In this document: positions 7,800-15,362 of the stretch, piece by piece
How the letters are laid out: every line of letters starts with the position of its first letter
Numbering within the stretch: the first letter of the stretch is position 1
The notes under the pieces: model-generated
What the model was told of the DNA's origin: nothing
The model's database searches: none
The model's input: only the letters and a program-made list of their open reading frames with translations
Assembly: GCF_009938015.1 (NCBI RefSeq)
Contig: NZ_AP021884.1
Coordinates: forward strand, 1,971,501 to 2,035,500
Reading direction: 5' to 3'
DNA from: Sulfuriferula plumbiphila
Lineage (GTDB): Bacteria > Pseudomonadota > Gammaproteobacteria > Burkholderiales > Sulfuriferulaceae
DNA length: 64,000 nucleotides
Made by a program: the position numbers and the translations under genes

Positions 7800-8654
7800 A
7801 TGAATGCATCCGTCCTCACTGCCAGTCACTACGGCGTCGTGCGCTTCGGCGATCTGCAATGCGAGGCCGTCGTCCTCAAGGGCGGCGAGCGTGGCTACGT
7901 TCGTCGCCAACTGGCCAAGCTGCTGGGTTTCCACGAGACGCACAAGGGTGGCCGATTTGCCCGGTTTCTTGCCGACTTCGCTCCTAAGTCCTTGTCGGCA
8001 TTGGAGAAAACTCGTGAGCCGATTCTGTTGCCGTCAGGTCGGCAGGCGCAGTTCTTCCCGGCCGGGATCATTGCCGACGTCGCGTCGGCGGTGGTCAGCG
8101 CGGCCATCAACGGCACGCTGCACAAGGCCCGCCAGGGCATCGTGCCCAATTGCATGAAGATCATGCGCGCGCTGGCCACCACCGGCGAGGTCGCGCTGAT
8201 CGACGAGGCGACGGGCTACCAGTACCACCGCGCGCCTGACGCGCTGCAGGAACTGATCTCCAAGCTGCTGCGCCAGTCGTGCTCTTCGTGGGAGCGCCGC
8301 TTCCACCCGGACTACTACCGCGCCCTCTACCGGCTGTTCGGCTGGAAGTACCAGGGCCACGACCAGAACCCGCCCCACGTTGTCGGTCAGATCACGCAGC
8401 GCTGGGTCTACGGCCCGGTGCTGCCCGTCACGCTGATCGACGAGATTCGCGCCCGCAAGGGCATCTCGCAGAAGCACCACCAGTGGCTGTCCGATCAGGG
8501 CCTCGCCCGTCTGGAAACGCAGATTCACGCGGTCACCGCCATTGCGCGCAGCTCGACCTGCTACCGCGACTTCGACCGCCGCTGTGAAGCGGCCTTCGCT
8601 GGCGGCGCGCTGCAGCTGGCGCTGCTGGCCGAAGACTTTGAGGAGGGGGCGTGA
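7800..8654 (+). CDS. P63C domain-containing phage protein
   Basis: A 284-residue protein with the features of P63C domain proteins: an N-terminal antirepressor-like part (RQLAKLLGFHETHKGGRFARFL, LPSGRQAQFFPAGIIADV) and a C-terminal conserved region with FHPDYYRALYRLFGWKY, NPPHVVGQITQRWVYGPVLPVTLIDEI. These proteins are frequent in prophages and resemble antirepressors or DNA-binding regulators. SD sequence GGAG lies just upstream of ATG 7800. It sits in the replication operon, with a 4-bp overlap to the next gene. Confidence 0.8.
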   Translation: MNASVLTASHYGVVRFGDLQCEAVVLKGGERGYVRRQLAKLLGFHETHKGGRFARFLADFAPKSLSALEKTREPILLPSGRQAQFFPAGIIADVASAVVSAAINGTLHKARQGIVPNCMKIMRALATTGEVALIDEATGYQYHRAPDALQELISKLLRQSCSSWERRFHPDYYRALYRLFGWKYQGHDQNPPHVVGQITQRWVYGPVLPVTLIDEIRARKGISQKHHQWLSDQGLARLETQIHAVTAIARSSTCYRDFDRRCEAAFAGGALQLALLAEDFEEGA

Positions 8655-9151
8655 AATGCTGGGTCTGCAAACGACAGGCCCGGGGATTCGGTCACACCGA
8701 CAACCGACACGGTATCGGCGATCCCCGGCGCTACCCCATCGACTGGGTGTTCTGCTCGCAGCGCTGCCAATCCGCGTTCCACGCTATGTACGGCAACTGG
8801 TCGCGCGCCAAGGATGGTCGCAGCGACATCAAGGGGGTCGCCATGATCGATCCCTCTGATATCGAGCTGGCCGCGATGCGCAAGTGCCTCAAGTCCTTCG
8901 GCGAGGCGGCAAGCGAGATCGGCTTCACCAAACCACTGGGCAACTACTCCGAAGCCGAGGCGCTGCAGGTGATCGACGCCATCGTCACTTGCTACACCGA
9001 GGCGATGGTTGAGCACCACGAGGCGAGCAAGTACCCGCCCGTACGCGGCATGACGCCAACGCCCGACCCCATGACACCGAGTGCAGCCAATCCGTTCGCG
9101 GATCTGGACGACGACCTGCCTTGGGAAGAACCGAAGGGGAAGAAGCCATGA
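8651..9151 (+). CDS. DUF6511 zinc-binding phage protein
   Basis: A 166-residue protein starting at GTG 8651, with AGGAGG at 8641-8646 and overlap with the previous stop. The N-terminus has a four-cysteine zinc site, CWVC at residues 3-6 and CSQRC about 30 residues later, the pattern of DUF6511 proteins. The C-terminal half is helical and ends in an acidic/proline-rich tail with PWEEPKGKK. The function is unknown; context suggests DNA replication or recombination. The stop overlaps the following nuclease start. Confidence 0.78.
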   Translation: MKCWVCKRQARGFGHTDNRHGIGDPRRYPIDWVFCSQRCQSAFHAMYGNWSRAKDGRSDIKGVAMIDPSDIELAAMRKCLKSFGEAASEIGFTKPLGNYSEAEALQVIDAIVTCYTEAMVEHHEASKYPPVRGMTPTPDPMTPSAANPFADLDDDLPWEEPKGKKP

Positions 9152-9885
9152 TGGACTTCAACTCCACTTCGAGCATCTCGGGCCAGATCACTGCGCTGGT
9201 CGACGCCGGGATGCAGCGGGCGCGAGCCCAGCAGTCCGAGCGCCAGTACCTTGGTGCCTCGCGGTTGGGCGCTGCCTGCGAGCGTGCGCTGCAGTTTGAG
9301 TACGCCAAGGCTCCCGTCGATCACGGCCGGGACACCCCGGGCCGGATGCTGCGCATCTTCGAGCGCGGCCACGTCATGGAGGACTGCATGGTCGCGTGGC
9401 TGCGCGACGCCGGTTTCGAATTGCGTACCCGCAGGGCCGATGGCGAGCAGTTTGGCTTCTCCGTGGCTGATGGCCGTCTGCAGGGCCACATCGACGGCGT
9501 CATCGTCGATGGCCCGGAGGGCTTTGCCTACCCGGCGCTCTGGGAAAACAAGTGCCTCGGCATGAAGTCCTGGCGCGAGCTGGAGAAGAACCGGCTCGCC
9601 GTGGCCAAGCCCGTCTACGCCGCGCAAGTGGCGATCTACCAAGCCTATCTCGAACTGCACGAGCACCCGGCGATCTTCACGGCGCTCAACGCCGACACGA
9701 TGGAGATCTACACCGAGGCCGTGCCCTTTGACGCAGCCCTGGCCCAGCGAATGTCGGATCGGGCGGTGAAGGTCATCACGGCGACTGAAAGCGCAGATCT
9801 CCTGCCGCGTGCCTTCAATGACCCGACCCACTTCGAGTGCCGGATGTGCGCGTGGCAAGACCGCTGCTGGAGAACACAAGCATGA
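9148..9885 (+). CDS. PD-(D/E)XK phage exonuclease (RecB/Cas4-like)
   Basis: A 245-residue protein. Active-site elements of the PD-(D/E)XK fold are visible: ERGHVMED (motif with conserved Glu/His), GHIDGVIVDG (metal-binding Asp) and LWENKCLG (E-x-K), followed by AAQVAIYQAYL with the conserved Gln of RecB-type nucleases. The C-terminus has a cysteine pair CRMCAWQDRCW, as in Cas4/RecB-like enzymes with an iron-sulphur cluster, although the upstream partner cysteine (CERALQ, near residue 40) is needed to complete four. It probably processes DNA ends for the recombination system. Confidence 0.8.
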   Translation: MMDFNSTSSISGQITALVDAGMQRARAQQSERQYLGASRLGAACERALQFEYAKAPVDHGRDTPGRMLRIFERGHVMEDCMVAWLRDAGFELRTRRADGEQFGFSVADGRLQGHIDGVIVDGPEGFAYPALWENKCLGMKSWRELEKNRLAVAKPVYAAQVAIYQAYLELHEHPAIFTALNADTMEIYTEAVPFDAALAQRMSDRAVKVITATESADLLPRAFNDPTHFECRMCAWQDRCWRTQA

Positions 9886-10136
9886 CCGACAACAACACCC
9901 CGACCACCGGCATCGAGCCGATGATCGATGCCAAGCAGGCGGCCGCCGCGTTGCGCCTGCCGTACTACTGGTTCGCCGACCACGCGATGCGCACCAAGTA
10001 CCGGATTCCGCACTACCTGATGGGCGGTCTGGTGCGCTACCGGCTGTCCGAACTCTCTGCGTGGGCCACGCGTACCACCGCCGTTCAGGGCCGTGATTCC
10101 CAAGATGCGGACGCACCTGTCGAGGGAGCCGAATGA
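9882..10136 (+). CDS. Small HTH-like phage protein
   Basis: An 84-residue protein starting at ATG 9882, overlapping the nuclease stop (ATGA). Residues 14-60 (MIDAKQAAAALRLPYYWFADHAMR, IPHYLMGGLVRYRLSELSAWA) look like a MerR-type HTH used in excisionase-like proteins. It ends in an acidic tail and overlaps the primase start by 4 bp. It may recruit or regulate the replication proteins; the specific role is unknown. Confidence 0.72.
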   Translation: MTDNNTPTTGIEPMIDAKQAAAALRLPYYWFADHAMRTKYRIPHYLMGGLVRYRLSELSAWATRTTAVQGRDSQDADAPVEGAE

Positions 10137-12424
10137 TCGACTTCAACGACACCACCCAACCTGCGGAGCACAACAGGGAATCTGAACGAGACGAGATTCG
10201 CGCCGACTTGCTTGCGCGTCTGGAGTCGGTGCTGACCACGATGTTTCCGGCTGGCAAGAAGCGCCGTGGCAAGTTCCTGATCGGCGACATCCTCGGCAGT
10301 CCAGGTGACAGCCTCGAGGTGGTGCTGGAAGGTGAGAAGGCCGGTCTGTGGACGGATCGTGCCACCGGCGATGGCGGCGACATCTTCGCCCTGATCGCGG
10401 CCTATCTCGGTGCGAACGTCCACACCGATTTCCCTCGCGTGCTGGATGAAGCTGCCGATCTGCTCGGGCGGTCGCGGTCGGTGCCAGTGCGCAAGGCGAA
10501 GAAGGAAGCGCCTGTAGACGACCTCGGCCCGGCCACGGCGAAGTGGGACTACTTCGATGCCGGTGGCAAGCTGATCGCCGTCGTCTACCGCTATGACCCA
10601 CCGGGAGGCAAGAAGGAATTCCGACCGTGGGACGCGAAGCGCCGCAAGATGGCCCCGCCTGAGCCGCGCCCGCTGTTCAACCAGCCGGGCATCGGTGCGG
10701 CCAGCCACGTCGTCCTGGTCGAGGGCGAGAAGTGCGCGCAGGCCTTGATCGCCAGCGGCGTGGTGGCCACCACCGCCATGCACGGTGCCAATGCCCCGGT
10801 CGACAAGACCGACTGGTCGCCACTGGCTGGCAAGACGGTGCTGATCTGGCCCGACCGCGATGCGCCAGGGTGGGACTACGCCGACCGCGCGTCGCAGGCG
10901 ATCTTGCAGGCAGGCGCGACCTCGGTCGCCATCCTCATGCCACCCGACGACAAGCCGGAGGGGTGGGACGCTGCAGATGCCATTCCCGAAGGTTTCGATG
11001 TCGGTGGCTTTCTGGCCGTCGGCGAGCGGATGCCGGTGATGCGCTCGGTGGAGGAAGCGCCTTCGCCAGACTTGCTGACGGGCATTGATTGGACGACCGA
11101 GGATGGCCTGTCCAGCGCTTTCACCCGCCGCTATGGCGAAGACTGGCGCTACTGTGCCCTGTGGGGCAAGTGGCTGGTCTGGACGGGTGTGCGCTGGAAT
11201 CCCGATCAGGTGCTCTACGTGTCGCATCTTTCCAGGGGCATCTGCCGTAACGCCTCGCTGAAAGCGGACACGCCGAGGCTCAAGGGCAAGCTGGCCAGTT
11301 CGGCCACGATTTCGTCGGTTGAAAAGATCGCGCGCTCTGACCCGAAGCACGCATCCACCGCCGAGGAATGGGACGCCGATGTCTGGGCGTTGAACACCCC
11401 CGGTGGCGTGGTCGATCTGCGCACCGGCCGGATGCGCCCGCACCGGCGGGACGACCGAATGACCAAGGTGACCACGGCTACCCCGCAGGGCAATCCGGAC
11501 AGTGCCTGCCCAACGTGGCGAGGGTTCCTGACAGACGTCACCGGCGGCGATGCCGATCTGATGGCCTACCTGCAACTGATGGTTGGCTACTGCCTGACGG
11601 GCGTCACCAGCGAGCACGCGCTGTTCTTCCTGTACGGCACGGGCGCGAACGGCAAGTCGGTGTTCGTCAACGTGCTAACCACCATCCTGGGCGACTACGC
11701 GGCCAACGCCCCGATGGACACTTTCATGGAGGCGCGCAATGACCGACACCCCACCGATCTCGCCGGGTTGCGCGGTGCACGATTCGTGTCATCCATCGAA
11801 ACGGAGCAAGGGCGGCGCTGGAACGAGTCCAAGGTCAAGGCCATCACCGGTGGCGACAAGGTGTCCGCGCGCTTCATGCGCCAGGACTTCTTCGAGTACC
11901 TGCCGCAGTTCAAGTTGGTGATCGCGGGCAATCACAAGCCGTCGATCCGCAACGTCGACGAGGCGATGAAGCGTCGACTGCACCTGATCCCGTTCACGGT
12001 GACGATCCCGCCCGAGCGCCGCGACGGCAGGCTGACCGAGAAGCTGCTCAAGGAACGCGATGGGATTTTGGCGTGGGCCGTCGAGGGCTGCAGCCGCTGG
12101 CAAAGCCAGGGCTTGAAGCCGCCCGCCAGCGTGGTGTCGGCGACCGAGGAGTATTTCGAGGCCGAGGACGCGCTCGGGCAGTGGATCGAAGAACGCTGTC
12201 TGCTGGCCAAGTCGCACCGCGAAGGTGTCTCCGAACTGTTCGCCGATTGGCGTGAATGGGCCGAGCGCGCTGGCGAGTACGTGGGCTCGGTCAAACGCTT
12301 CTCGGAGCTGATGGCGACTCGCAAGTTCGACAAGTGTCGGCTGACCGGAGGGGCTCGCGCCATCGCGGGCATCGCCCTCAGGCCCAAGCCGTACAGCCAC
12401 GCCTACCCCTACCGCGATGACTGA
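10133..12424 (+). CDS. Phage primase-helicase (TOPRIM plus D5/SF3 helicase)
   Basis: A 763-residue replication protein. Residues 30-110 are a primase N-terminal region without an obvious zinc finger; a TOPRIM domain follows with LVEGEKCAQAL near 195 and WPDRDAPGWDYA near 240. The C-terminal half is a D5/P4-type superfamily 3 helicase, with Walker A GTGANGKS near 501-508 and a downstream SIETEQGRRWNESKVKAITGGD and IAGNHKPSI block typical of SF3. It unwinds and primes phage DNA. It is the largest gene in the early operon and its start overlaps the previous stop. Confidence 0.9.
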   Translation: MIDFNDTTQPAEHNRESERDEIRADLLARLESVLTTMFPAGKKRRGKFLIGDILGSPGDSLEVVLEGEKAGLWTDRATGDGGDIFALIAAYLGANVHTDFPRVLDEAADLLGRSRSVPVRKAKKEAPVDDLGPATAKWDYFDAGGKLIAVVYRYDPPGGKKEFRPWDAKRRKMAPPEPRPLFNQPGIGAASHVVLVEGEKCAQALIASGVVATTAMHGANAPVDKTDWSPLAGKTVLIWPDRDAPGWDYADRASQAILQAGATSVAILMPPDDKPEGWDAADAIPEGFDVGGFLAVGERMPVMRSVEEAPSPDLLTGIDWTTEDGLSSAFTRRYGEDWRYCALWGKWLVWTGVRWNPDQVLYVSHLSRGICRNASLKADTPRLKGKLASSATISSVEKIARSDPKHASTAEEWDADVWALNTPGGVVDLRTGRMRPHRRDDRMTKVTTATPQGNPDSACPTWRGFLTDVTGGDADLMAYLQLMVGYCLTGVTSEHALFFLYGTGANGKSVFVNVLTTILGDYAANAPMDTFMEARNDRHPTDLAGLRGARFVSSIETEQGRRWNESKVKAITGGDKVSARFMRQDFFEYLPQFKLVIAGNHKPSIRNVDEAMKRRLHLIPFTVTIPPERRDGRLTEKLLKERDGILAWAVEGCSRWQSQGLKPPASVVSATEEYFEAEDALGQWIEERCLLAKSHREGVSELFADWREWAERAGEYVGSVKRFSELMATRKFDKCRLTGGARAIAGIALRPKPYSHAYPYRDD

Positions 12425-12474
12425 TCAATCCGGTCGAGTGACGGATTTGACGGGTTTCCTGATTGACGCGCTAC

Positions 12475-12488
12475 ACGTGCGCGCACGT
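12475..12488. repeat. 14-bp perfect palindrome in primase-resolvase gap
   Basis: ACGTGCGCGCACGT is perfectly self-complementary. It lies in the 128-bp gap 12425-12552, the only sizeable gap between the primase and resolvase genes. It may be a protein-binding site or part of a replication signal; nothing else is recognisable in this gap. Confidence 0.55.
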
Positions 12489-12552
12489 AAAGGGCGTTGT
12501 CCTGACAAACCGTCGCATCCGTCACTCGCCCACCCAACACGGAGTAAAGACG

Positions 12553-13017
12553 ATGAAAACGACGATCCTCGCCCTCGATCTGGGCACACACACCGGGTGG
12601 GCTCTGCAGCACCTGGACGGCACCATCACCAGCGGCACGGAGCACTTCAAGCCGCAGCGATTTGAAGGCGGCGGGATGCGTTTCCTTCGATTCAAGCGCT
12701 GGCTCAACGAACTGCTGTCGGTCAGCAATCACATCAACGCGGTGTTCTTCGAGGAAGTTCGGAGGCACGCTGGCGTTGACGCAGCGCACGCCTACGGCGG
12801 ATTCATGGGGCACCTGACCGCGTGGTGTGAACATCACAACATCCCCTACCAGGGCGTTCCGGTCGGCACGATCAAGAAGCACGCGACCGGCAAGGGCAAT
12901 GCGAGCAAGGACGAAATGATCACGTCCGTCCGCGAGCGTGGTCACACCCCAGTCGACGACAACGAAGCCGACGCGCTGGCTCTGCTGCACTGGGCAGTCG
13001 AGACGCAGGAGGTGTGA
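12553..13017 (+). CDS. RuvC-like Holliday junction resolvase
   Basis: A 154-residue protein with the RNase H-fold pattern of RuvC-like phage resolvases: ILALDLGTHTGWAL (first catalytic Asp), VFFEEV (Glu), a TIKKHATGKGNASKDEM segment and a C-terminal DDNEADALALL (two further acidic residues). It would cut branched recombination intermediates before packaging. ATG 12553 follows GGAG. The next gene starts just after its stop with a strong GGAGG site inside this gene. Confidence 0.87.
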   Translation: MKTTILALDLGTHTGWALQHLDGTITSGTEHFKPQRFEGGGMRFLRFKRWLNELLSVSNHINAVFFEEVRRHAGVDAAHAYGGFMGHLTAWCEHHNIPYQGVPVGTIKKHATGKGNASKDEMITSVRERGHTPVDDNEADALALLHWAVETQEV

Positions 13018-13018
13018 C

Positions 13019-13228
13019 GTGAAGGTTTCGACACCCCAATACCGCTGCCCCCTTGGTCGGCTGCAACCCCAGACCACCGATCTGGACGCCATCAAGGAAC
13101 GTGGCTGGCGTGACCAGCACATCCTGGTGGTCAACGCGTCCGACGACCGTCTGGACTTCATCGAGCGCGAGATCGTGCGACGCATTGGTGAACGCCTGTA
13201 CGGGCTGGGAGGGACGCGTCATGGCTGA
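13019..13228 (+). CDS. Small phage hypothetical protein
   Basis: A 69-residue protein starting at GTG 13019, with GGAGG at 13008-13012. It contains RCPLGRLQPQTTDLDAIKERGW and ILVVNASDDRLDFIEREIVRRIGERLYG. It is nested between the resolvase and the DUF6362 gene, overlapping the latter by 8 bp, an arrangement consistent with a real gene. No function is recognised. Confidence 0.7.
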   Translation: MKVSTPQYRCPLGRLQPQTTDLDAIKERGWRDQHILVVNASDDRLDFIEREIVRRIGERLYGLGGTRHG

Positions 13229-13637
13229 GTGGACAACCGACGACGTGGCAGCACGCTTCGAGGAGGCCGCCACCACCGGACGACGCTTGCCCCCTGTACG
13301 TGTGCAGGGCTACTTCAACTGCTGGCCTGCCTTCGTCCGCAAGGAGTGGGAAGCCTTTGCTGCTGACGAGAAGGTGTATCGCCCCTTCCCACCAAGCCCC
13401 GAGGCCATCGACCGGATGCTGGAGACGATGCGCTGGGTGCAGTGGCTCGAGGTCGAGCAGCGACACCTCGTGTGGATGCGGGCCAAGCGCTACGGCTGGA
13501 GGGACATCACCATTCGATTTGCCTGCGACCGCACCACGGCGTGGCGGCGTTGGCAGAGGGCAATGGAGATCGTGGCCACGAACCTCAACAGCGAAGGCGT
13601 GCGGTTGCCTTCCAAAAACGTGGGCAATTTAGGGTAA
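13221..13637 (+). CDS. DUF6362 family phage protein
   Basis: A 138-residue protein matching the DUF6362 pattern: an N-terminal WTTDDVAARFEEAA, a central RPFPPSPEAIDRMLETMRWVQWL and a C-terminal HTH-like part with KRYGWRDITIRFACDRTTAWRRW. The C-terminal region looks like a sigma-factor or antiterminator-type DNA-binding helix pair, and related proteins often sit at the end of the early operon near the late promoter, which suggests late-gene control. It ends before a 315-bp non-coding region. Confidence 0.75.
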   Translation: MAEWTTDDVAARFEEAATTGRRLPPVRVQGYFNCWPAFVRKEWEAFAADEKVYRPFPPSPEAIDRMLETMRWVQWLEVEQRHLVWMRAKRYGWRDITIRFACDRTTAWRRWQRAMEIVATNLNSEGVRLPSKNVGNLG

Positions 13638-13842
13638 TGCTTGCCGCGCTTGTCCCTGCTTTGCCTTGATTGTCCGTTTCGAGGCCCGGCAGCCCTGCAA
13701 CAAAACAGCCCGGTCGGGGGTAGTATTTCGGCTATCTTCTGGACAGCGGTGACGGTTGAGGCGATGGGCCCAGGCAAAAGGGGTCCTTCCTTCCCGAATC
13801 GCAATGCGGGGGGCGCGAGCGCGGCATTCGCCTAGCGTCCGA

Positions 13843-13880
13843 CTGCAAACCAAGGTTTGCAGGGTTTGCAGTTTGCACCC
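13843..13880. promoter_or_regulatory. Operator-like palindrome and TTTGCA repeats
   Basis: CTGCAAACC/GGTTTGCAG form a perfect 9-bp palindrome with a 2-bp centre (13843-13862). GGTTTGCAG is then repeated at 13863-13871 and followed by TTTGCA. This lies in the 315-bp gap 13638-13952, a plausible binding site for the late regulator. The rest of the gap holds no convincing gene. Confidence 0.5.
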
Positions 13881-13903
13881 GCACCAGTCCGCACCCATCA
13901 CGA

Positions 13904-13940
13904 GCCCGCCCACGGTTTTCCGTCGGCGGGTTTTCTTTTT
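13904..13940 (+). terminator. Rho-independent terminator before ParB-MTase gene
   Basis: CCCGCC (13905-13910) pairs with GGCGGG (13925-13930), enclosing an inner ACGG/CCGT stem with a TTTT loop, followed by TTTTCTTTTT. It ends the early operon immediately before the ribosome binding site GAGGAA (13941-13946) of the next gene, so the next gene needs readthrough or antitermination. Confidence 0.8.
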
Positions 13941-13952
13941 GAGGAAACGATT

Positions 13953-15362
13953 CTGAACACGCTTAACGTTGAGTACCGCAAGGTCGAGGCGCTGATCCCC
14001 TACGCCCGCAATCCACGCACTCACACCGACGAGCAGGTGGCCAAGATCGCCGCCAGCATCGTCGAGTACGGCTGGACGAATCCGGTGCTGGTGGACGGCG
14101 ACAACGGGATCATTGCGGGCCACGGTCGTTTGGCCGCCGCGCGCAAGCTCGGGCTGGATCAGGTACCGGTCATCGAACTGGCGCACCTCTCACCCACCCA
14201 GAAGCGTGCCTACGTCATCTCCGATAACCGGCTGGCGCTCGACGCCGGTTGGAACGAGGAGATGCTGGCGCTGGAAATGGCCGAGCTGTCCGAGGCCGGG
14301 TACGACCTTGCACTGACCGGTTTCGAGGATGCTGAGATCGAGGCCTTGCTCGCTGACGAAGTCGCCTCCGATGCCGCCGACCAAGAGCCCGATGCCGACG
14401 AGCCGGACGATGGCGACGATGTGCCGGATAGCCCAGTGGTGCCGGTGTCCCGCACCGGCGATTTCTGGGCCATCGGTACCCACCGTCTGATCTGTGGCGA
14501 CGCCACCGACCCGACCGTGGTCGCCACTCTAATGCAGGGTGATGCGGCCCGGCTGTGCTTTACATCACCGCCTTACGGCAACCAGCGCGACTACACCTCC
14601 GGCGGCATCACCGATTGGGATGGCCTGATGCGCGGTGTGTTCGCCAAGGTGCCAATGGACGACGACGGGCAGGTGCTGGTCAACCTCGGGCTGATCCACC
14701 GCGACAACGAAGTCATCCCGTATTGGGATGCGTGGCTGGGCTGGATGCGCACGCAGGGTTGGCGGCGCTTTGCTTGGTACGTCTGGGATCAGGGGCCGGG
14801 GATGCCCGGAGACTGGGCTGGTCGTTTTGCGCCGAGTTTCGAGTTCGTCTTTCACTTCAACCGCTCTAGTCGCAAGCCCAACAAGATCGTGCCCTGCAAG
14901 CACGCGGGCCAGGAATCGCACTTGCGCGCCGACGGGTCGTCCACGGCCATGCGCGGCAAGGACGGCGAAGTCGGTGGCTGGACGCACAAGGGCCAGCCGA
15001 CGCAGGACACCCGGATTCCCGACTCGGTGATCCGCGTGATGCGGCACAAGGGCAAGATTGGTCAGGACATCGACCACCCGGCTGTGTTCCCGGTGGCGTT
15101 GCCCGAGTTCGTGATCGAGGCCTATACGGACGCAGGCGACATCGTGTTCGAACCTTTTGGCGGCAGCGGTACCACGATGCTGGCCGCGCAGCGCAAGGGT
15201 CGTGTGTGCCGCTGCGTGGAGATCGCGCCGGAGTACGTGGACGTCGCCATCAAGCGCTTCCAGCAGAACCACCCCGGCGTGCCCGTCACGCTGCTGGCCA
15301 CAGGCCAGTCCTTCGACGATGTGGTCAATGAACGTCAGGCCACCACGGAGGTAGAGCAATGA
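13953..15362 (+). CDS. ParB N-domain / DNA methyltransferase fusion, SPPY type
   Basis: Residues 5-110 form a ParB N-terminal domain (LIPYARNPRTHTDEQVAKIAASI, NGIIAGHGRLAAARKLGL). An acidic linker (DEPDDGDDVPD) leads to a methyltransferase with TSPPYG near residue 204 and the SAM motif FGGSGTT near 402. SPPY is usual for N4-cytosine enzymes. No ATG/GTG/TTG fits; GAGGAA lies 6 nt before CTG at 13953, which gives the expected N-terminus (NTLNVEYRKVE). TTG at 13857 would require translation through the terminator. It overlaps the next gene by 4 bp. It may protect phage DNA or methylate host sites. Confidence 0.82.
   Translation: MNTLNVEYRKVEALIPYARNPRTHTDEQVAKIAASIVEYGWTNPVLVDGDNGIIAGHGRLAAARKLGLDQVPVIELAHLSPTQKRAYVISDNRLALDAGWNEEMLALEMAELSEAGYDLALTGFEDAEIEALLADEVASDAADQEPDADEPDDGDDVPDSPVVPVSRTGDFWAIGTHRLICGDATDPTVVATLMQGDAARLCFTSPPYGNQRDYTSGGITDWDGLMRGVFAKVPMDDDGQVLVNLGLIHRDNEVIPYWDAWLGWMRTQGWRRFAWYVWDQGPGMPGDWAGRFAPSFEFVFHFNRSSRKPNKIVPCKHAGQESHLRADGSSTAMRGKDGEVGGWTHKGQPTQDTRIPDSVIRVMRHKGKIGQDIDHPAVFPVALPEFVIEAYTDAGDIVFEPFGGSGTTMLAAQRKGRVCRCVEIAPEYVDVAIKRFQQNHPGVPVTLLATGQSFDDVVNERQATTEVEQ

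Noticed and set aside
12417-12665. Small frame starting at the primase stop (ATGACTGA)
   Set aside because: No ribosome binding site and it runs into the resolvase gene; treated as non-coding with a palindrome.
13641-13835. 64-codon frame after the DUF6362 gene
   Set aside because: Composition is random-looking and no RBS precedes it; the region has regulatory features instead.
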